Below, piece by piece: positions 27,513 through 36,349 of a stretch of DNA of 64,000 nucleotides. A program made the translations under genes and the position numbers. Each line of letters opens with the position of its first letter. Within the stretch, counting starts at the first letter, position 1. The DNA comes from Grimontia hollisae CIP 101886 (lineage in GTDB: Bacteria > Pseudomonadota > Gammaproteobacteria > Enterobacterales > Vibrionaceae), in assembly GCF_000176515.1 (NCBI RefSeq), contig NZ_ADAQ01000013.1, positions 335,361 to 399,360 on the forward strand, written 5' to 3'. The notes under the pieces are model-generated. The model was not told where the DNA came from. It was given only the letters and a program-made list of their open reading frames with translations, and searched no databases.

Positions 27513-28163
27513 TTATAATGCCTGATATGCTTTGATTCCGTCCTCTAACAACGGATAGTATTCAAGCGAGCCATCACGGATAACCACAGCGCTGTCACAA
27601 AACTCTCGTAACTCCCCCATATTATGGCTCACCATAATCACACTGGCTTTTTGGCTTCGTTCTAACAGTGCTTGTCTCGCTTTTTTCCGAAAGCCAGCAT
27701 CCCCGACGGAGGTTACTTCATCAATCAAATACACATCGAAATGAATGGCAATTGAGCAGGCAAATGCCAACCTTGGGCGCATACCACTCGAATAGGTTTT
27801 AACAGGGAGGTCAAACTTAATATCAAGTTCAGAAAATTCGGCCACTTTTCGTTCATAATCATCCAGATCGAGCACGCCATTAATCCTTCCTATAAATCGG
27901 GTATTTTCCCGCCCAGTCATTTCTGGGTGAACACCAGTGGCAAGTGCTACCGGCCAAGAAATATTACATTCCGTGCAAATCCTTCCTTTGTTGGGATATT
28001 CACTTTTTGCTAATAATCGAAAGAGTGTTGATTTACCCGCACCATTCTTTCCGAGAATGGCAACATTACTGTGCGTGGGTATATCAAAATTGATACCGTT
28101 GAAAATATATTGATCCCCGAGCTCTGAAGGGTAAAACTTGGTGAGATTTTCAAGCCTTATCAT
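27513..28163 (-). CDS. kpsT: KpsT-type ABC transporter ATPase for polysaccharide export
   Basis: 216-residue ATPase that powers export through KpsM. Walker A is ILGKNGAGKSTLFRLL, the signature region is YSSGMRPRLAFA, and Walker B is VYLIDEV, followed by the switch histidine in MVSHNM. ATG 28163 overlaps the kpsM stop as ATGA and gives the usual N-terminus (MIRLENLTKFYP); a longer frame to 28187 exists but is not favoured. In the KpsT/CtrD class such short ATPases lack an extra C-terminal sugar-binding domain, so export is likely coupled to synthesis without recognition of a terminal cap. Confidence 0.93.
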   Translation of the reverse strand: MIRLENLTKFYPSELGDQYIFNGINFDIPTHSNVAILGKNGAGKSTLFRLLAKSEYPNKGRICTECNISWPVALATGVHPEMTGRENTRFIGRINGVLDLDDYERKVAEFSELDIKFDLPVKTYSSGMRPRLAFACSIAIHFDVYLIDEVTSVGDAGFRKKARQALLERSQKASVIMVSHNMGELREFCDSAVVIRDGSLEYYPLLEDGIKAYQAL

Positions 28164-28945
28164 CGACTGATAACTTTTTTCCAGCAAATGGTGTAAACCG
28201 CCATTGCAATAAATAACAGGGTTATCGTGACAGAAAAGAGATATTGCATACTCACACCTCCATACGCATAAGAAGAATAAGCCGCTCCTCTTGCCAGCTC
28301 AATAGCCTGTAGTATTGGGTTCCAACTCAAATAAGGCCAGACTTCTTTTGAGAAATCTTGCAACGAAAAGAAAACGCCAGAAATAAAAAATAAGGGGCGT
28401 GTTAGCATCATACGAATACGCGTTATTTCCTTGATGAATTCCTCACATATGGAAAATAGCAATCCAACACTAAACGCAACCACGGATAACAGAAAAAAAA
28501 TGACTATCAATTCAAGTGGATGATCGATATTGATCTCTATCTGCATGAGATACATCAATAAAAACACCACCACCAACACCACCACTTTCACGATGACTTC
28601 GAATAATGCAGCAGCTAAATAAGCACTGATCGGCTGAACTTGCCGAAAAGCAAACAGTGCTTTGCTTTTTTTTAAGCTGGCAGCTGTCTTCTCCATCAAA
28701 GAGAGAAACAGTTGGATAAATAACATCCCATAAAACATAAATACAAACGTCGGAATGGTATGAACATCACCACCACTCATTTGGCTACGCAGAAATGAAA
28801 GCGCAAATATAAACGAAACAGGATTTATGATTGCCCAACTGAGGCCAAACTTGTCGTTGAATCCAATGCGTATTTCTCGAATGAAAAGCGCAAATATAAC
28901 GTCTCGCCAGACCTCAAAGGTGTTTCTTTTTAAAACGGTTGCCAT
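28160..28945 (-). CDS. kpsM: KpsM-type ABC-2 permease for polysaccharide export
   Basis: 261 residues with an amphipathic N-terminus (FALFIREIRIGF) and six predicted membrane helices, as in KpsM/CtrC/BexB. The conserved FGLSWAIINPVSFIF is present. It moves lipid-linked polysaccharide across the inner membrane with KpsT. It is translationally coupled to kpsT by a 4-bp overlap and lies 25 bp after the SLBB export protein gene. Confidence 0.93.
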   Translation of the reverse strand: MATVLKRNTFEVWRDVIFALFIREIRIGFNDKFGLSWAIINPVSFIFALSFLRSQMSGGDVHTIPTFVFMFYGMLFIQLFLSLMEKTAASLKKSKALFAFRQVQPISAYLAAALFEVIVKVVVLVVVFLLMYLMQIEINIDHPLELIVIFFLLSVVAFSVGLLFSICEEFIKEITRIRMMLTRPLFFISGVFFSLQDFSKEVWPYLSWNPILQAIELARGAAYSSYAYGGVSMQYLFSVTITLLFIAMAVYTICWKKVISR

Positions 28946-28970
28946 TGTGGTCCCGACAAATGATGGAGAG

Positions 28971-30689
28971 TTATTTCAATGCCACGTTTGCCGCGACAGC
29001 AATTTGATAGATGATCTGCGTAATGTCTTTCACTGCCTGCATGGTTTTCTCATCCACCCTTGGCAAAATAAGCACCTGATCACCAGGTTGTAATTCTGCA
29101 TTACGACCAAATTCGATCATGCCGTTTGCCCGCACGATCAATGGCCGTTTGTAGTTTGCTCGCTCTGTATAGCCACCAGACCACGCCACATAATCAGCTA
29201 TTTTTGCGTCGGGGTTGTACACCAGTGCCTGTGGCATGATGACTTCACCACCGACCTGAATAAGATCACTTTTCGGTGGGATCATGATGGTATCGCCTTG
29301 TTCCAATAAAATATTGGCGACTTTTCCATTCTCCGACACGACCACTTTACCCAGTGGTTCGATTTTTCTTGCCCGCTCGGTAAAGGTCAGAATCATTTCT
29401 GCTTCGCGGGCCCGAATCGCGGCTTCACCGTCGGAAGATGCAGGCGCTGTAAACACACTTCTCTCAAGACGTTGCAACGATTGTTCAATCATCTCCTTTT
29501 GGCGTAACGCCACACTCTTCCGGAGAATATAAACAGATTGGTAGTTAGCAAGATCCTTCTCTACTTCTATTTCAGCTAATAACGCGTGCAAGCGGGTACT
29601 TTTATTGACGGCGTAATAAGAGGGCCCCAGATAACTGCCTGCCACTTGAATATCAAGGATTTGCGCTCTGAGATCGTCATTAAAGATCAACGTATCTCCA
29701 TCCTGAACCACAAATGTCGAAAAGGCCCTTTTGGTGAGGTATATCGAGAATGGCCCACCTTTTCTCGTTCCCATCACACCAACATGGCTCACTTTTGGAT
29801 ACGGTTTTGACAGAGAAATCAGTGTTGATCCGGTTACCTGTGGCTTCTCAAGTTCAAACCTAAATGGATTTTTCACAATGCCGGATACCGACACGGTAGG
29901 CCGTTGTGGGTCGACAAAAATCACATCGCCATCTTTGAAGTTAGCTCTGACCAACTTGCCTTCACGCATAAAATCATACAGATCGGTTCGCGAAATTGTC
30001 CTTCCGTTTCGAATGATCCGAATACTGCGATAGCTCCCTCGCTCTGAATCAATGCCCCCTGCCCGTTTTAGAAAATAAAGCAGGCTGTCTGAAGCGATGC
30101 CGGCATATTGTCCAGGACGAATCACCGCCCCAGAGACAAACACACTCACCGGTGTCGCTGTCAGCAAGTTGACATAAATACTCACATTTTTTTTATAAAT
30201 CGTGCGTATTTTTTCTGTCACAACATCATTGATGCTGCTCGCAGGTGTACCTATCACTTTTATCGGGCCAATATCTGGCAGAAAGATATTGCCTTGATTA
30301 TCGACAGTAACGACTTCTGACAGGTTAACCACCCCCCACAACCAGATAGAGAGTTTGTCACCCGCAGCAATCAGATAATCATCATTTAAACCATCAAAAC
30401 GTTCCGTCTCATACCCTCCTGCAAACAAATTTGCACCATAAGGCGGGGGCAATTCTTCTCCTGACGTGGGCAACAGAAGCTTAACTGGGGTTTCACCCGG
30501 CAGCATTAAGCCAGCTCGGCTTTGGTTTTGAAACTGCGCCGTTGGCACGGCGTTTTGTGTGGTTTCCGCCGATTGAAGAGAAAGTGCGGCTTGATGTTGC
30601 CTATCCTCGGCGGTTGAATTTGCTATAGCGCTGCACGAAAACGACGTAATAATAAACAGCAGGTTGATACGAATACGCGTTGTTTTCAT
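28971..30689 (-). CDS. kpsD: Wza/KpsD-type outer-membrane polysaccharide export protein (SLBB)
   Basis: 572-residue exported protein with a signal peptide (about residues 1-23, ending near CSAIA-NS). After a low-complexity region there is a Poly_export domain (YLIAAGDKLSIWLWG, then VFLPDIGPIKVIG) and several SLBB domains (VFVSGAVIRPGQY, VSVSGIVKNPFRF, VQVGGEVIMPQALVY). The family forms the outer-membrane or periplasmic conduit of capsule export. Length and order next to kpsM-kpsT-kpsE favour KpsD over Wza, and no lipobox is evident. No wzc or wzb is nearby, consistent with an ABC rather than Wzy-type system. Confidence 0.88.
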   Translation of the reverse strand: MKTTRIRINLLFIITSFSCSAIANSTAEDRQHQAALSLQSAETTQNAVPTAQFQNQSRAGLMLPGETPVKLLLPTSGEELPPPYGANLFAGGYETERFDGLNDDYLIAAGDKLSIWLWGVVNLSEVVTVDNQGNIFLPDIGPIKVIGTPASSINDVVTEKIRTIYKKNVSIYVNLLTATPVSVFVSGAVIRPGQYAGIASDSLLYFLKRAGGIDSERGSYRSIRIIRNGRTISRTDLYDFMREGKLVRANFKDGDVIFVDPQRPTVSVSGIVKNPFRFELEKPQVTGSTLISLSKPYPKVSHVGVMGTRKGGPFSIYLTKRAFSTFVVQDGDTLIFNDDLRAQILDIQVAGSYLGPSYYAVNKSTRLHALLAEIEVEKDLANYQSVYILRKSVALRQKEMIEQSLQRLERSVFTAPASSDGEAAIRAREAEMILTFTERARKIEPLGKVVVSENGKVANILLEQGDTIMIPPKSDLIQVGGEVIMPQALVYNPDAKIADYVAWSGGYTERANYKRPLIVRANGMIEFGRNAELQPGDQVLILPRVDEKTMQAVKDITQIIYQIAVAANVALK

Positions 30690-30748
30690 TGTTGTTGCGC
30701 CCTCTGTACGTCGTTGTCATCACCCATTATCTCTTTCATTTAGGCCGT

Positions 30749-31126
30749 TTATCTGGTTGTTCCCGATGTTGTAGATACCACGGGTAGCAATACCCAGTTT
30801 CCTTCTATCTTGCAGGCGGTGTACAAAGGACGCTCGTTTTGCCCCATAGCAGAGAGCTTCACACATGAGTAACCCAGCGCTGAAAAGTAGGAAACGCCTG
30901 CTTCCACTTTTTGACCGTTCCCCAAAAAAACAATGGCGTTTTGTTGATCTTCAATCAAAGCAGCATTCGCACGTGAGAGCCGCGGGTTCGGCAAAGAGTC
31001 TGGTGATGCAGATAAAGATAATAAAGGGAGCGTAGATGAAACCTCCGGAGGCGTTTGAGCACATGCCACCATAGATAGGGTTAACATTATCGTGCCTGCC
31101 TGCCTAGCTCTTTGATATGTTGTCAT
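30749..31126 (-). CDS. Small putative lipoprotein, first gene of the polysaccharide operon
   Basis: 125 residues. A short hydrophobic segment ends in MVAC at about residue 22, a plausible lipobox, so an outer-membrane lipoprotein is likely. The mature part has FLGNGQKVEAGVSYFSALGYSCVKL and a second cysteine pair region (YTACKIEG) that might form a disulfide. I recognise no family. It begins about 80 bp downstream of the ops element and lies 60 bp before the kpsD-like gene, suggesting a role in export. The start is poorly supported by a ribosome site. Confidence 0.65.
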   Translation of the reverse strand: MTTYQRARQAGTIMLTLSMVACAQTPPEVSSTLPLLSLSASPDSLPNPRLSRANAALIEDQQNAIVFLGNGQKVEAGVSYFSALGYSCVKLSAMGQNERPLYTACKIEGNWVLLPVVSTTSGTTR

Positions 31127-32085
31127 TATTGGTCATCATCGTCGTCAGGATCATACCCAAGCCCAGTCAACCTGAAGATGTTTAGGTATCTGTCATTTCA
31201 TTGAACACGCTACCGCCCTTAGGTATCGCCCCTACTATTCGCATTTATTCGCGTCCAATTGGATTTCCGCTCAGTTTTTTACCTGAAACCTTAACACTTT
31301 TATATATACACCATTCCAAGTTAACACTAACTTTCTTAAAGAACATATATAATTACTGAGACAAAACCTGATATGAATCAAAAATGAAATACATGAACAA
31401 TATAGTAAGCACCACCTTCAACCATGTTAATCAGAATCCCAAAACACAACCCAAAGACACCTCATCAAACAGGCATTTGAAAACATAAAATTATACACAC
31501 AAAAAGAAAAAAGCCTGCCAAAACCAGAAATTTCACAACATATTGAATTTCAAAAACCACACGTAAAAAACAGAAAAACATTAATACAAACTTTGCCTCA
31601 CCTGTTTCTTTATCAAGTTACCACCACATAAACAAAACAAATAAAACCCTTAAATATCATGAAGTTAAAAAATTAAAGTGTACGCTATGTGAGTTATCAG
31701 CCAAAAATCAAGAAAGTGATTCAGCGTCATTTTTTATACTTGTAACCACTCATAGTTAAGGTGAACCACATTCAAGACACGACCATAAAAATAAAATCGA
31801 CAGACAATAAATCAAAAAAATAGAATCAATATCACAACAATAAAAACATGTTAAATGCAAACCTCGAAACTTGCTTGATTTAATTGTTAAAAATCAATTT
31901 ATGACAATTCTATCGATTTATCGCTTGTGAACAACAGTATTAAATTCAATACTTTTTGTGTTTTTCCATGCTTTCTATTTTTATGCTTACTTCGTTTACT
32001 TTATTATAAATCATGTATGGCATGTTAATGTCAGGTAGGCACCCTACTCTTTCATCTCTATCTCTTTATGAATACGGAGCTTTTC
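31127..32085. other. Long divergent regulatory region between the capsule operon and yjbEFGH
   Basis: About 960 bp with no supportable gene, very AT-rich in its middle with many A and T runs, a composition that H-NS commonly binds. The left end carries the ops element. TATATATAAAA near 31300 on the minus strand may serve as a -10 for the capsule operon, and a TTATAA near 32004 may serve yjbE; both are weak assignments. Confidence 0.5.
31206..31217 (-). promoter_or_regulatory. ops element (JUMPstart), RfaH loading site
   Basis: The minus strand reads GGCGGTAGCGTG, an exact match to the 12-nt ops consensus at which transcription pauses and RfaH joins RNA polymerase. A related degenerate copy (GGGGCGATACCT, 31224-31235) sits just upstream, as in extended JUMPstart sequences. 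It lies about 80 bp before the first capsule gene, where it can act on the whole leftward operon to 9.6 kb. The rfaH gene is not in the window. Confidence 0.9.
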
Positions 32086-32334
32086 ATGAAAAAAACAGCA
32101 ATTGTGGCCTTGGCAACACTGTTGATAACAGCCCCCGTTATAGCAGCGGAAACAGCGCCGGCTGCAGCAGCGGGGGGGTCTGCAGGAGGAGCGACAGCAT
32201 CTGCCGCAGCAGTCGGTGGTGTCGCAGCAAGTACCGCAGCAGTAGGCCTTGCGGCTCTTAGTGCCGTGGTTATTGCGGTTGATGCGAATGATAGCGACAC
32301 CGGAACGACAACGTCTGTTACCACTCAGAATTAA
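32086..32334 (+). CDS. yjbE: YjbE/GfcA-like small exported protein
   Basis: 82 residues: a signal peptide (MKKTAIVALATLLITAPVIA), a low-complexity Ala/Gly-rich centre and a Thr-rich end (TGTTTSVTTQN), the same plan as E. coli YjbE and GfcA, which start the yjbEFGH and gfcABCDE operons. GGAG six bases before ATG 32086 decides the start over an ATG at 32068. A strong hairpin terminator follows at once, so this gene may be expressed above the rest of the operon. Exact role in polysaccharide secretion is unknown. Confidence 0.75.
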   Translation: MKKTAIVALATLLITAPVIAAETAPAAAAGGSAGGATASAAAVGGVAASTAAVGLAALSAVVIAVDANDSDTGTTTSVTTQN

Positions 32335-32340
32335 TTTACA

Positions 32341-32372
32341 AAACCGAACAGCAAACGCTGTTCGGTTTTTTC
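32341..32372 (+). terminator. Terminator/attenuator between yjbE and yjbF
   Basis: A 12-bp perfect stem (AAACCGAACAGC with GCTGTTCGGTTT) with a 4-nt loop is followed by TTTTC. It lies inside the presumed yjbEFGH operon and could limit read-through. Confidence 0.85.
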
Positions 32373-32499
32373 TTTATTTTGAAGCTCTGCGTGTAAACGA
32401 CAGCGACAATACAAGTTTTTTCGTGCCCCGGCGGAGAGTTCGCTTTTAGTCCCAAAACGTAGCAAGGATGTCTTAAGTGATGGGTGATGTTGTAACACG

Positions 32500-33216
32500 A
32501 TGAAAAACTTAATTAAAATTCTAAGCGTTACGTCATTTCTCTGCATCGTCTTATCCCTCACTGGGTGCAGTCAGAAATTTGAAGCTGTGCGGGATACCAT
32601 TTCTCTCGCTTTTTGGGGTAATGAAGACATTGTGTTACCCGCCGATAAAGTCGATAACCTTCCCTATGCCAGTCTTTACGCGAAAACAGCGCAAGGTAGC
32701 CAAGCATTTTTAGTGTTGGGATATGCAATACCCAGCACCTCAAACAGTGCACCAGATCCCCGTAACGTAACGTTAAAATGGCTTTCAGCAACCAACGAGA
32801 TGATTGTGACAGAGCACGGGCGGATCATAAAAACCGTTAACTTGAATGGGAGTAACTTGCTTGCGAGTTATTCGTATCAGGCAGATCCGCTGGCACTTGG
32901 GTTATTAAACGATGAAACCAACACAACATGGACACGGGCGATAGACTGGCAACCCGGCAATCACAGCGGGTTTATTGTTGAATCGCGATTTGAGCGCCAG
33001 GGCATGCGTACGCTCATCGTCAATGGGAAATCTGTCCATGCATTGCACTTCTTAGAGTATGTCTATATGCCAGAACTCGACATGTCGTTTACCAATGCGT
33101 TTTGGCTACACCCAGAAACAGGAAATGTCATCGCCAGCGTTCAGACGCCAGCGCCGGGCATGCCCAGCATTGCACTGACAATATTGAAACCCTATTCAGG
33201 AACAACGCCACAATGA
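32500..33216 (+). CDS. yjbF: YjbF/GfcB-family lipoprotein
   Basis: 238 residues, lipobox SLTGC ending the signal peptide at about residue 24. The mature protein matches the YjbF/GfcB family (group 4 capsule lipoprotein) in pattern: VLGYA, WLSATNEMIVTEHGRIIKT, DWQPGNHSGF and LDMSFTNAFWLHPETG. These outer-membrane lipoproteins act with YjbG and YjbH in exopolysaccharide secretion. The ribosome site is weak. The stop overlaps the yjbG start as ATGA. Confidence 0.85.
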   Translation: MKNLIKILSVTSFLCIVLSLTGCSQKFEAVRDTISLAFWGNEDIVLPADKVDNLPYASLYAKTAQGSQAFLVLGYAIPSTSNSAPDPRNVTLKWLSATNEMIVTEHGRIIKTVNLNGSNLLASYSYQADPLALGLLNDETNTTWTRAIDWQPGNHSGFIVESRFERQGMRTLIVNGKSVHALHFLEYVYMPELDMSFTNAFWLHPETGNVIASVQTPAPGMPSIALTILKPYSGTTPQ

Positions 33217-34046
33217 TAAAAAAGTTGTGCATATCACGTTTATCATTTCCTTTCTTCTGTAGACGTAGCATTGTACTGTTCTGCTTTGTGCTAACTCCAC
33301 ACGCTGCAATTGCCACTGAAGAGACGGCTGTCACAGTGACGTCATCTGTCGACGCCGACAAACACTTTTCACTCTCTTTTAATAACGCACCACGGATCTC
33401 GCAGTTGGTCTCCGAGGGCGCCTCGGTTATTAGAGCGCATATTAGTGAAACAAAAGCCCATTCAACCGATAGCATTTATTGGACCGGGGCTGGGCTTTTC
33501 TCTGATGACGAAGATACCAGTCTCAATGCATCATCCTCTTCTGTTATCAACAAGCTCAATAAGCTCGCCGATCTCTGGTACAGCGACAGTAAAAAGCGTG
33601 ATGCCGTGTTATCACTGCGTGATTTCATTGCCGCGTCAACATTCAAGCCCCGCCTTACTGTGACACTTGATGAAGATGTCTATCTTGCTGGAACCCAACA
33701 GAATCCGTTAATGAAAGGCCGGTTTTATTTTCAACTGCCGTCTCGCCCAACCCACATTTGGATGACAGGAGCCGTCGCGAAGACGCAGAAAATACCTTTT
33801 TCTGCCCCCTTTTTTGCGAGTGATTATCTAAACAACACAACCACACTGAATACCTTTGGTATCAGCAACGTCAGCGTCATCCAGCCTAACGGTGAGCTGG
33901 AAACACATCACGTCTCTTATTGGAATCATCAACCTGCGGGGTTAGCGCCGGGCGCGATCATCTTTGTGCCTTTCCAGCATTTACCGACAGATCTCGATGT
34001 TCTTAACCAAGAAATTCCTCGTCTTCTCCAACATCGGGTTATGTAG
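33213..34046 (+). CDS. yjbG: YjbG/GfcC-family periplasmic protein
   Basis: 277 residues with a basic start and hydrophobic signal segment (SIVLFCFVLTPHAAIA), then a periplasmic domain. ISQLVSEGASVIRA, DLWYSDSKKRDAVLSLRDFI and MKGRFYFQLPSRPTHIWMTG fit the GfcC/YjbG family, whose E. coli member has beta-grasp domains like Wza. A longer open frame upstream to 33102 overlaps yjbF out of frame and is not used; ATG 33213 is coupled to the yjbF stop. Confidence 0.82.
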   Translation: MIKKLCISRLSFPFFCRRSIVLFCFVLTPHAAIATEETAVTVTSSVDADKHFSLSFNNAPRISQLVSEGASVIRAHISETKAHSTDSIYWTGAGLFSDDEDTSLNASSSSVINKLNKLADLWYSDSKKRDAVLSLRDFIAASTFKPRLTVTLDEDVYLAGTQQNPLMKGRFYFQLPSRPTHIWMTGAVAKTQKIPFSAPFFASDYLNNTTTLNTFGISNVSVIQPNGELETHHVSYWNHQPAGLAPGAIIFVPFQHLPTDLDVLNQEIPRLLQHRVM

Positions 34047-34047
34047 T

Positions 34048-36216
34048 ATGCGTTTTATCATTGTGACATGGTCGTCGTTATCACTTGCCGTCATTTATGC
34101 ATTGCCAGCCTTGGCAACACCGCTTGATTCCGCAACATTTGTCCCTACCCAGAGTGACTTTGGCGGCGTGGGACTGATGCAAATGCCCACTAGCAGAATG
34201 GCACCCGAAGGTGAGTTTTCTCTCGGCGTGACCGTCAATGATGACTACCGCCACTACCATACTTCTTTGCAACTCATGCCCTGGCTGGAAACAACAATAC
34301 GCTATACCCAGGTTCCCGATTTACTTTACAGTAATGATCCCAATTTCAGTGGTGACACCGAGTACACGGATAAAGGTATCGATGTAAAAGTACGCTTATG
34401 GGAAGAAAGTTATTGGTTACCTGAAACATCTATCGGTATCCGTGATCTTGGGGGAACTGGGCTGTTTGATGGTGAGTATATTGCGGCCAGTAAACACATG
34501 GGGCCCCTTGATTTCACACTCGGCGTCGGCTGGGGATATATCGGTAACCGGGGCAACGTATATGGCAACAAGGAAAATAGCAGGGATTGCGGCAGGGATA
34601 CGTCTTACCAAGAAACAGGTGGCAGTATCGACTATGGTCGATGGTTCACAGGATGCCTCTCTCTCTTTGGCGGCATCGAATACCAGACGCCCTGGCAACC
34701 TTTAACCCTGAAACTTGAATACGAAGGTAATGATTATCAAAGCGATGTTATCGTTGTTCGATCTGACAGACAAATACAGCAAGACTCTCCGTTCAATATC
34801 GGTGCCGTTTACCATTTCGGCAATTGGGGAGATCTAAGGGCAAGCTTCGAACGGGGGAATACGTGGACACTGGGTTTTACGCTTAAAACCAACTTCAACA
34901 CCTTAGTTCAACGTTGGGAAGATACGCCAACGCCGCGTTATGCCAATGCCGCGCAAATACCCACAGAGGACATAGATTGGAAACGTGTTGCTGACGATCT
35001 CGACACTATCGCCGGCTACAAAAACACCCAAATTTACACGGATGATACGTCTGTCACTGTCGTCGGTAACCAAGCAAAATATCGAAACCGCACCATCGCC
35101 CATGAAAAAGCCGCCATGATATTAGCTAATACGGGAACAAGGGCTGCTACCTACCATTTACAGGAGGTACAAGCACATCAAGCTGTGGTTCAACACGATA
35201 TTGATGCAGCACATTATCGTGCGGTTGCCAATCAAGAATACCTGGGAGCAAGCGTGGGAGATGCGCTCACGCGTGTAAACCCTGCATCTGCCCGTGGTTT
35301 ACTGCAAGTAGATAACAGTAAACGCTGGTCGGTAAGCGTAAACCCTTCCCTGCAGCAATCTCTGGGTGGCTCTGAAGGCTTTTATATGTTTAATGTCGGT
35401 CTTGCCGCCGGTGCACGTTACTGGCTCACCAATAACCTTGAAATCGGAGGCAGTGTTTACGTGAATGTCGCCGATAGCTATGACAAGTTTAACTATGACG
35501 TGCCTCCCGATGGCACGGATTTAAAACGGGTCCGTACGCTGGTTCGCCAGTATATTTCGGATAATCCTGTACGCATCAGCAACCTCCAGCTGACCGCTTT
35601 TGATAAGCTGGGGGATAACTTCTATGTTCAGGCTTACGGTGGCTATCTGGAAACCATGTTTGCTGGTGCAGGGGGGGAAGTATTGTATCGTCCCCTTAAC
35701 AGCAATTGGGCGTTTGGTCTGGACATCAATTATGTTGCTCAGCGCGATCCGGATTCTGAGTTTGGTATTTTCACTAAAGAAGTACATGATGACCCAGTGA
35801 CAAATCGCCGCTATCGTGTACAAACTGGCACGCCAACCGGCCATTTTACAACCTATTACCGCCCTGAATGGACAGGTTTTGATGACTTACTGATCAAGGC
35901 AAGTGTGGGTCAGTACTTGGCTGAAGACAAAGGCGTAACACTGGATATTTCCAAGCAATTTGACAGCGGTGTGATTGCTGGTGCCTATATTGCGAAAACC
36001 AATCTTTCTGCAAAACAGTTTGGCGAGGGGAGTTTTAACAAAGGCTTTTACCTGTCCATTCCGTTTGACATTTTTACGGTGAAACCCAGTGCGAGCCGAG
36101 CCTTTATTAACTGGACACCGCTTTCACGTGATGGCGGACAGATGCTGGGAAGAAAGTACAACCTTTATCAAATGACAGATGCGAGATATCCTCGTTCTGA
36201 ATTCACTCTCCAATGA
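34048..36216 (+). CDS. yjbH: YjbH/GfcD-family outer-membrane protein
   Basis: 722 residues with a signal peptide (to about LPALA) and a mature protein rich in alternating beta-strand segments ending in YPRSEFTLQ, as expected of a large outer-membrane barrel. Family signatures include SDFGGVGLMQMPTSRMAPEGEF near the N-terminus, and DLGGTGLFDGEYIAASK. In E. coli, YjbH and GfcD are the outer-membrane components of exopolysaccharide secretion. It starts one base after yjbG ends. No terminator is obvious after the stop. Confidence 0.88.
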   Translation: MRFIIVTWSSLSLAVIYALPALATPLDSATFVPTQSDFGGVGLMQMPTSRMAPEGEFSLGVTVNDDYRHYHTSLQLMPWLETTIRYTQVPDLLYSNDPNFSGDTEYTDKGIDVKVRLWEESYWLPETSIGIRDLGGTGLFDGEYIAASKHMGPLDFTLGVGWGYIGNRGNVYGNKENSRDCGRDTSYQETGGSIDYGRWFTGCLSLFGGIEYQTPWQPLTLKLEYEGNDYQSDVIVVRSDRQIQQDSPFNIGAVYHFGNWGDLRASFERGNTWTLGFTLKTNFNTLVQRWEDTPTPRYANAAQIPTEDIDWKRVADDLDTIAGYKNTQIYTDDTSVTVVGNQAKYRNRTIAHEKAAMILANTGTRAATYHLQEVQAHQAVVQHDIDAAHYRAVANQEYLGASVGDALTRVNPASARGLLQVDNSKRWSVSVNPSLQQSLGGSEGFYMFNVGLAAGARYWLTNNLEIGGSVYVNVADSYDKFNYDVPPDGTDLKRVRTLVRQYISDNPVRISNLQLTAFDKLGDNFYVQAYGGYLETMFAGAGGEVLYRPLNSNWAFGLDINYVAQRDPDSEFGIFTKEVHDDPVTNRRYRVQTGTPTGHFTTYYRPEWTGFDDLLIKASVGQYLAEDKGVTLDISKQFDSGVIAGAYIAKTNLSAKQFGEGSFNKGFYLSIPFDIFTVKPSASRAFINWTPLSRDGGQMLGRKYNLYQMTDARYPRSEFTLQ

Positions 36217-36317
36217 AATGAGACTGTCTTTTTCTTTATCTATACGCAGTTATGGTAGCCTGTAACGGTTAAATGACACCCGATACGTCACCAATAGAAA
36301 TTTTTAACGTTTTTGGG

Positions 36318-36345
36318 TTGTATCTTTACGTGAAATGACTATTAT
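36318..36345 (+). promoter_or_regulatory. Promoter upstream of the alx riboswitch
   Basis: TTGTAT (36318-36323) and TATTAT (36340-36345) are separated by 16 bp. A start near 36352 would put the riboswitch aptamer at the very 5' end of the RNA. Confidence 0.5.
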
Positions 36346-36349
36346 GGCG

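Noticed and set aside
32015-32040. A possible sigma-54 promoter before yjbE (TGGCAT motif).
   Set aside because: No TTGC-type -12 element at the required distance.
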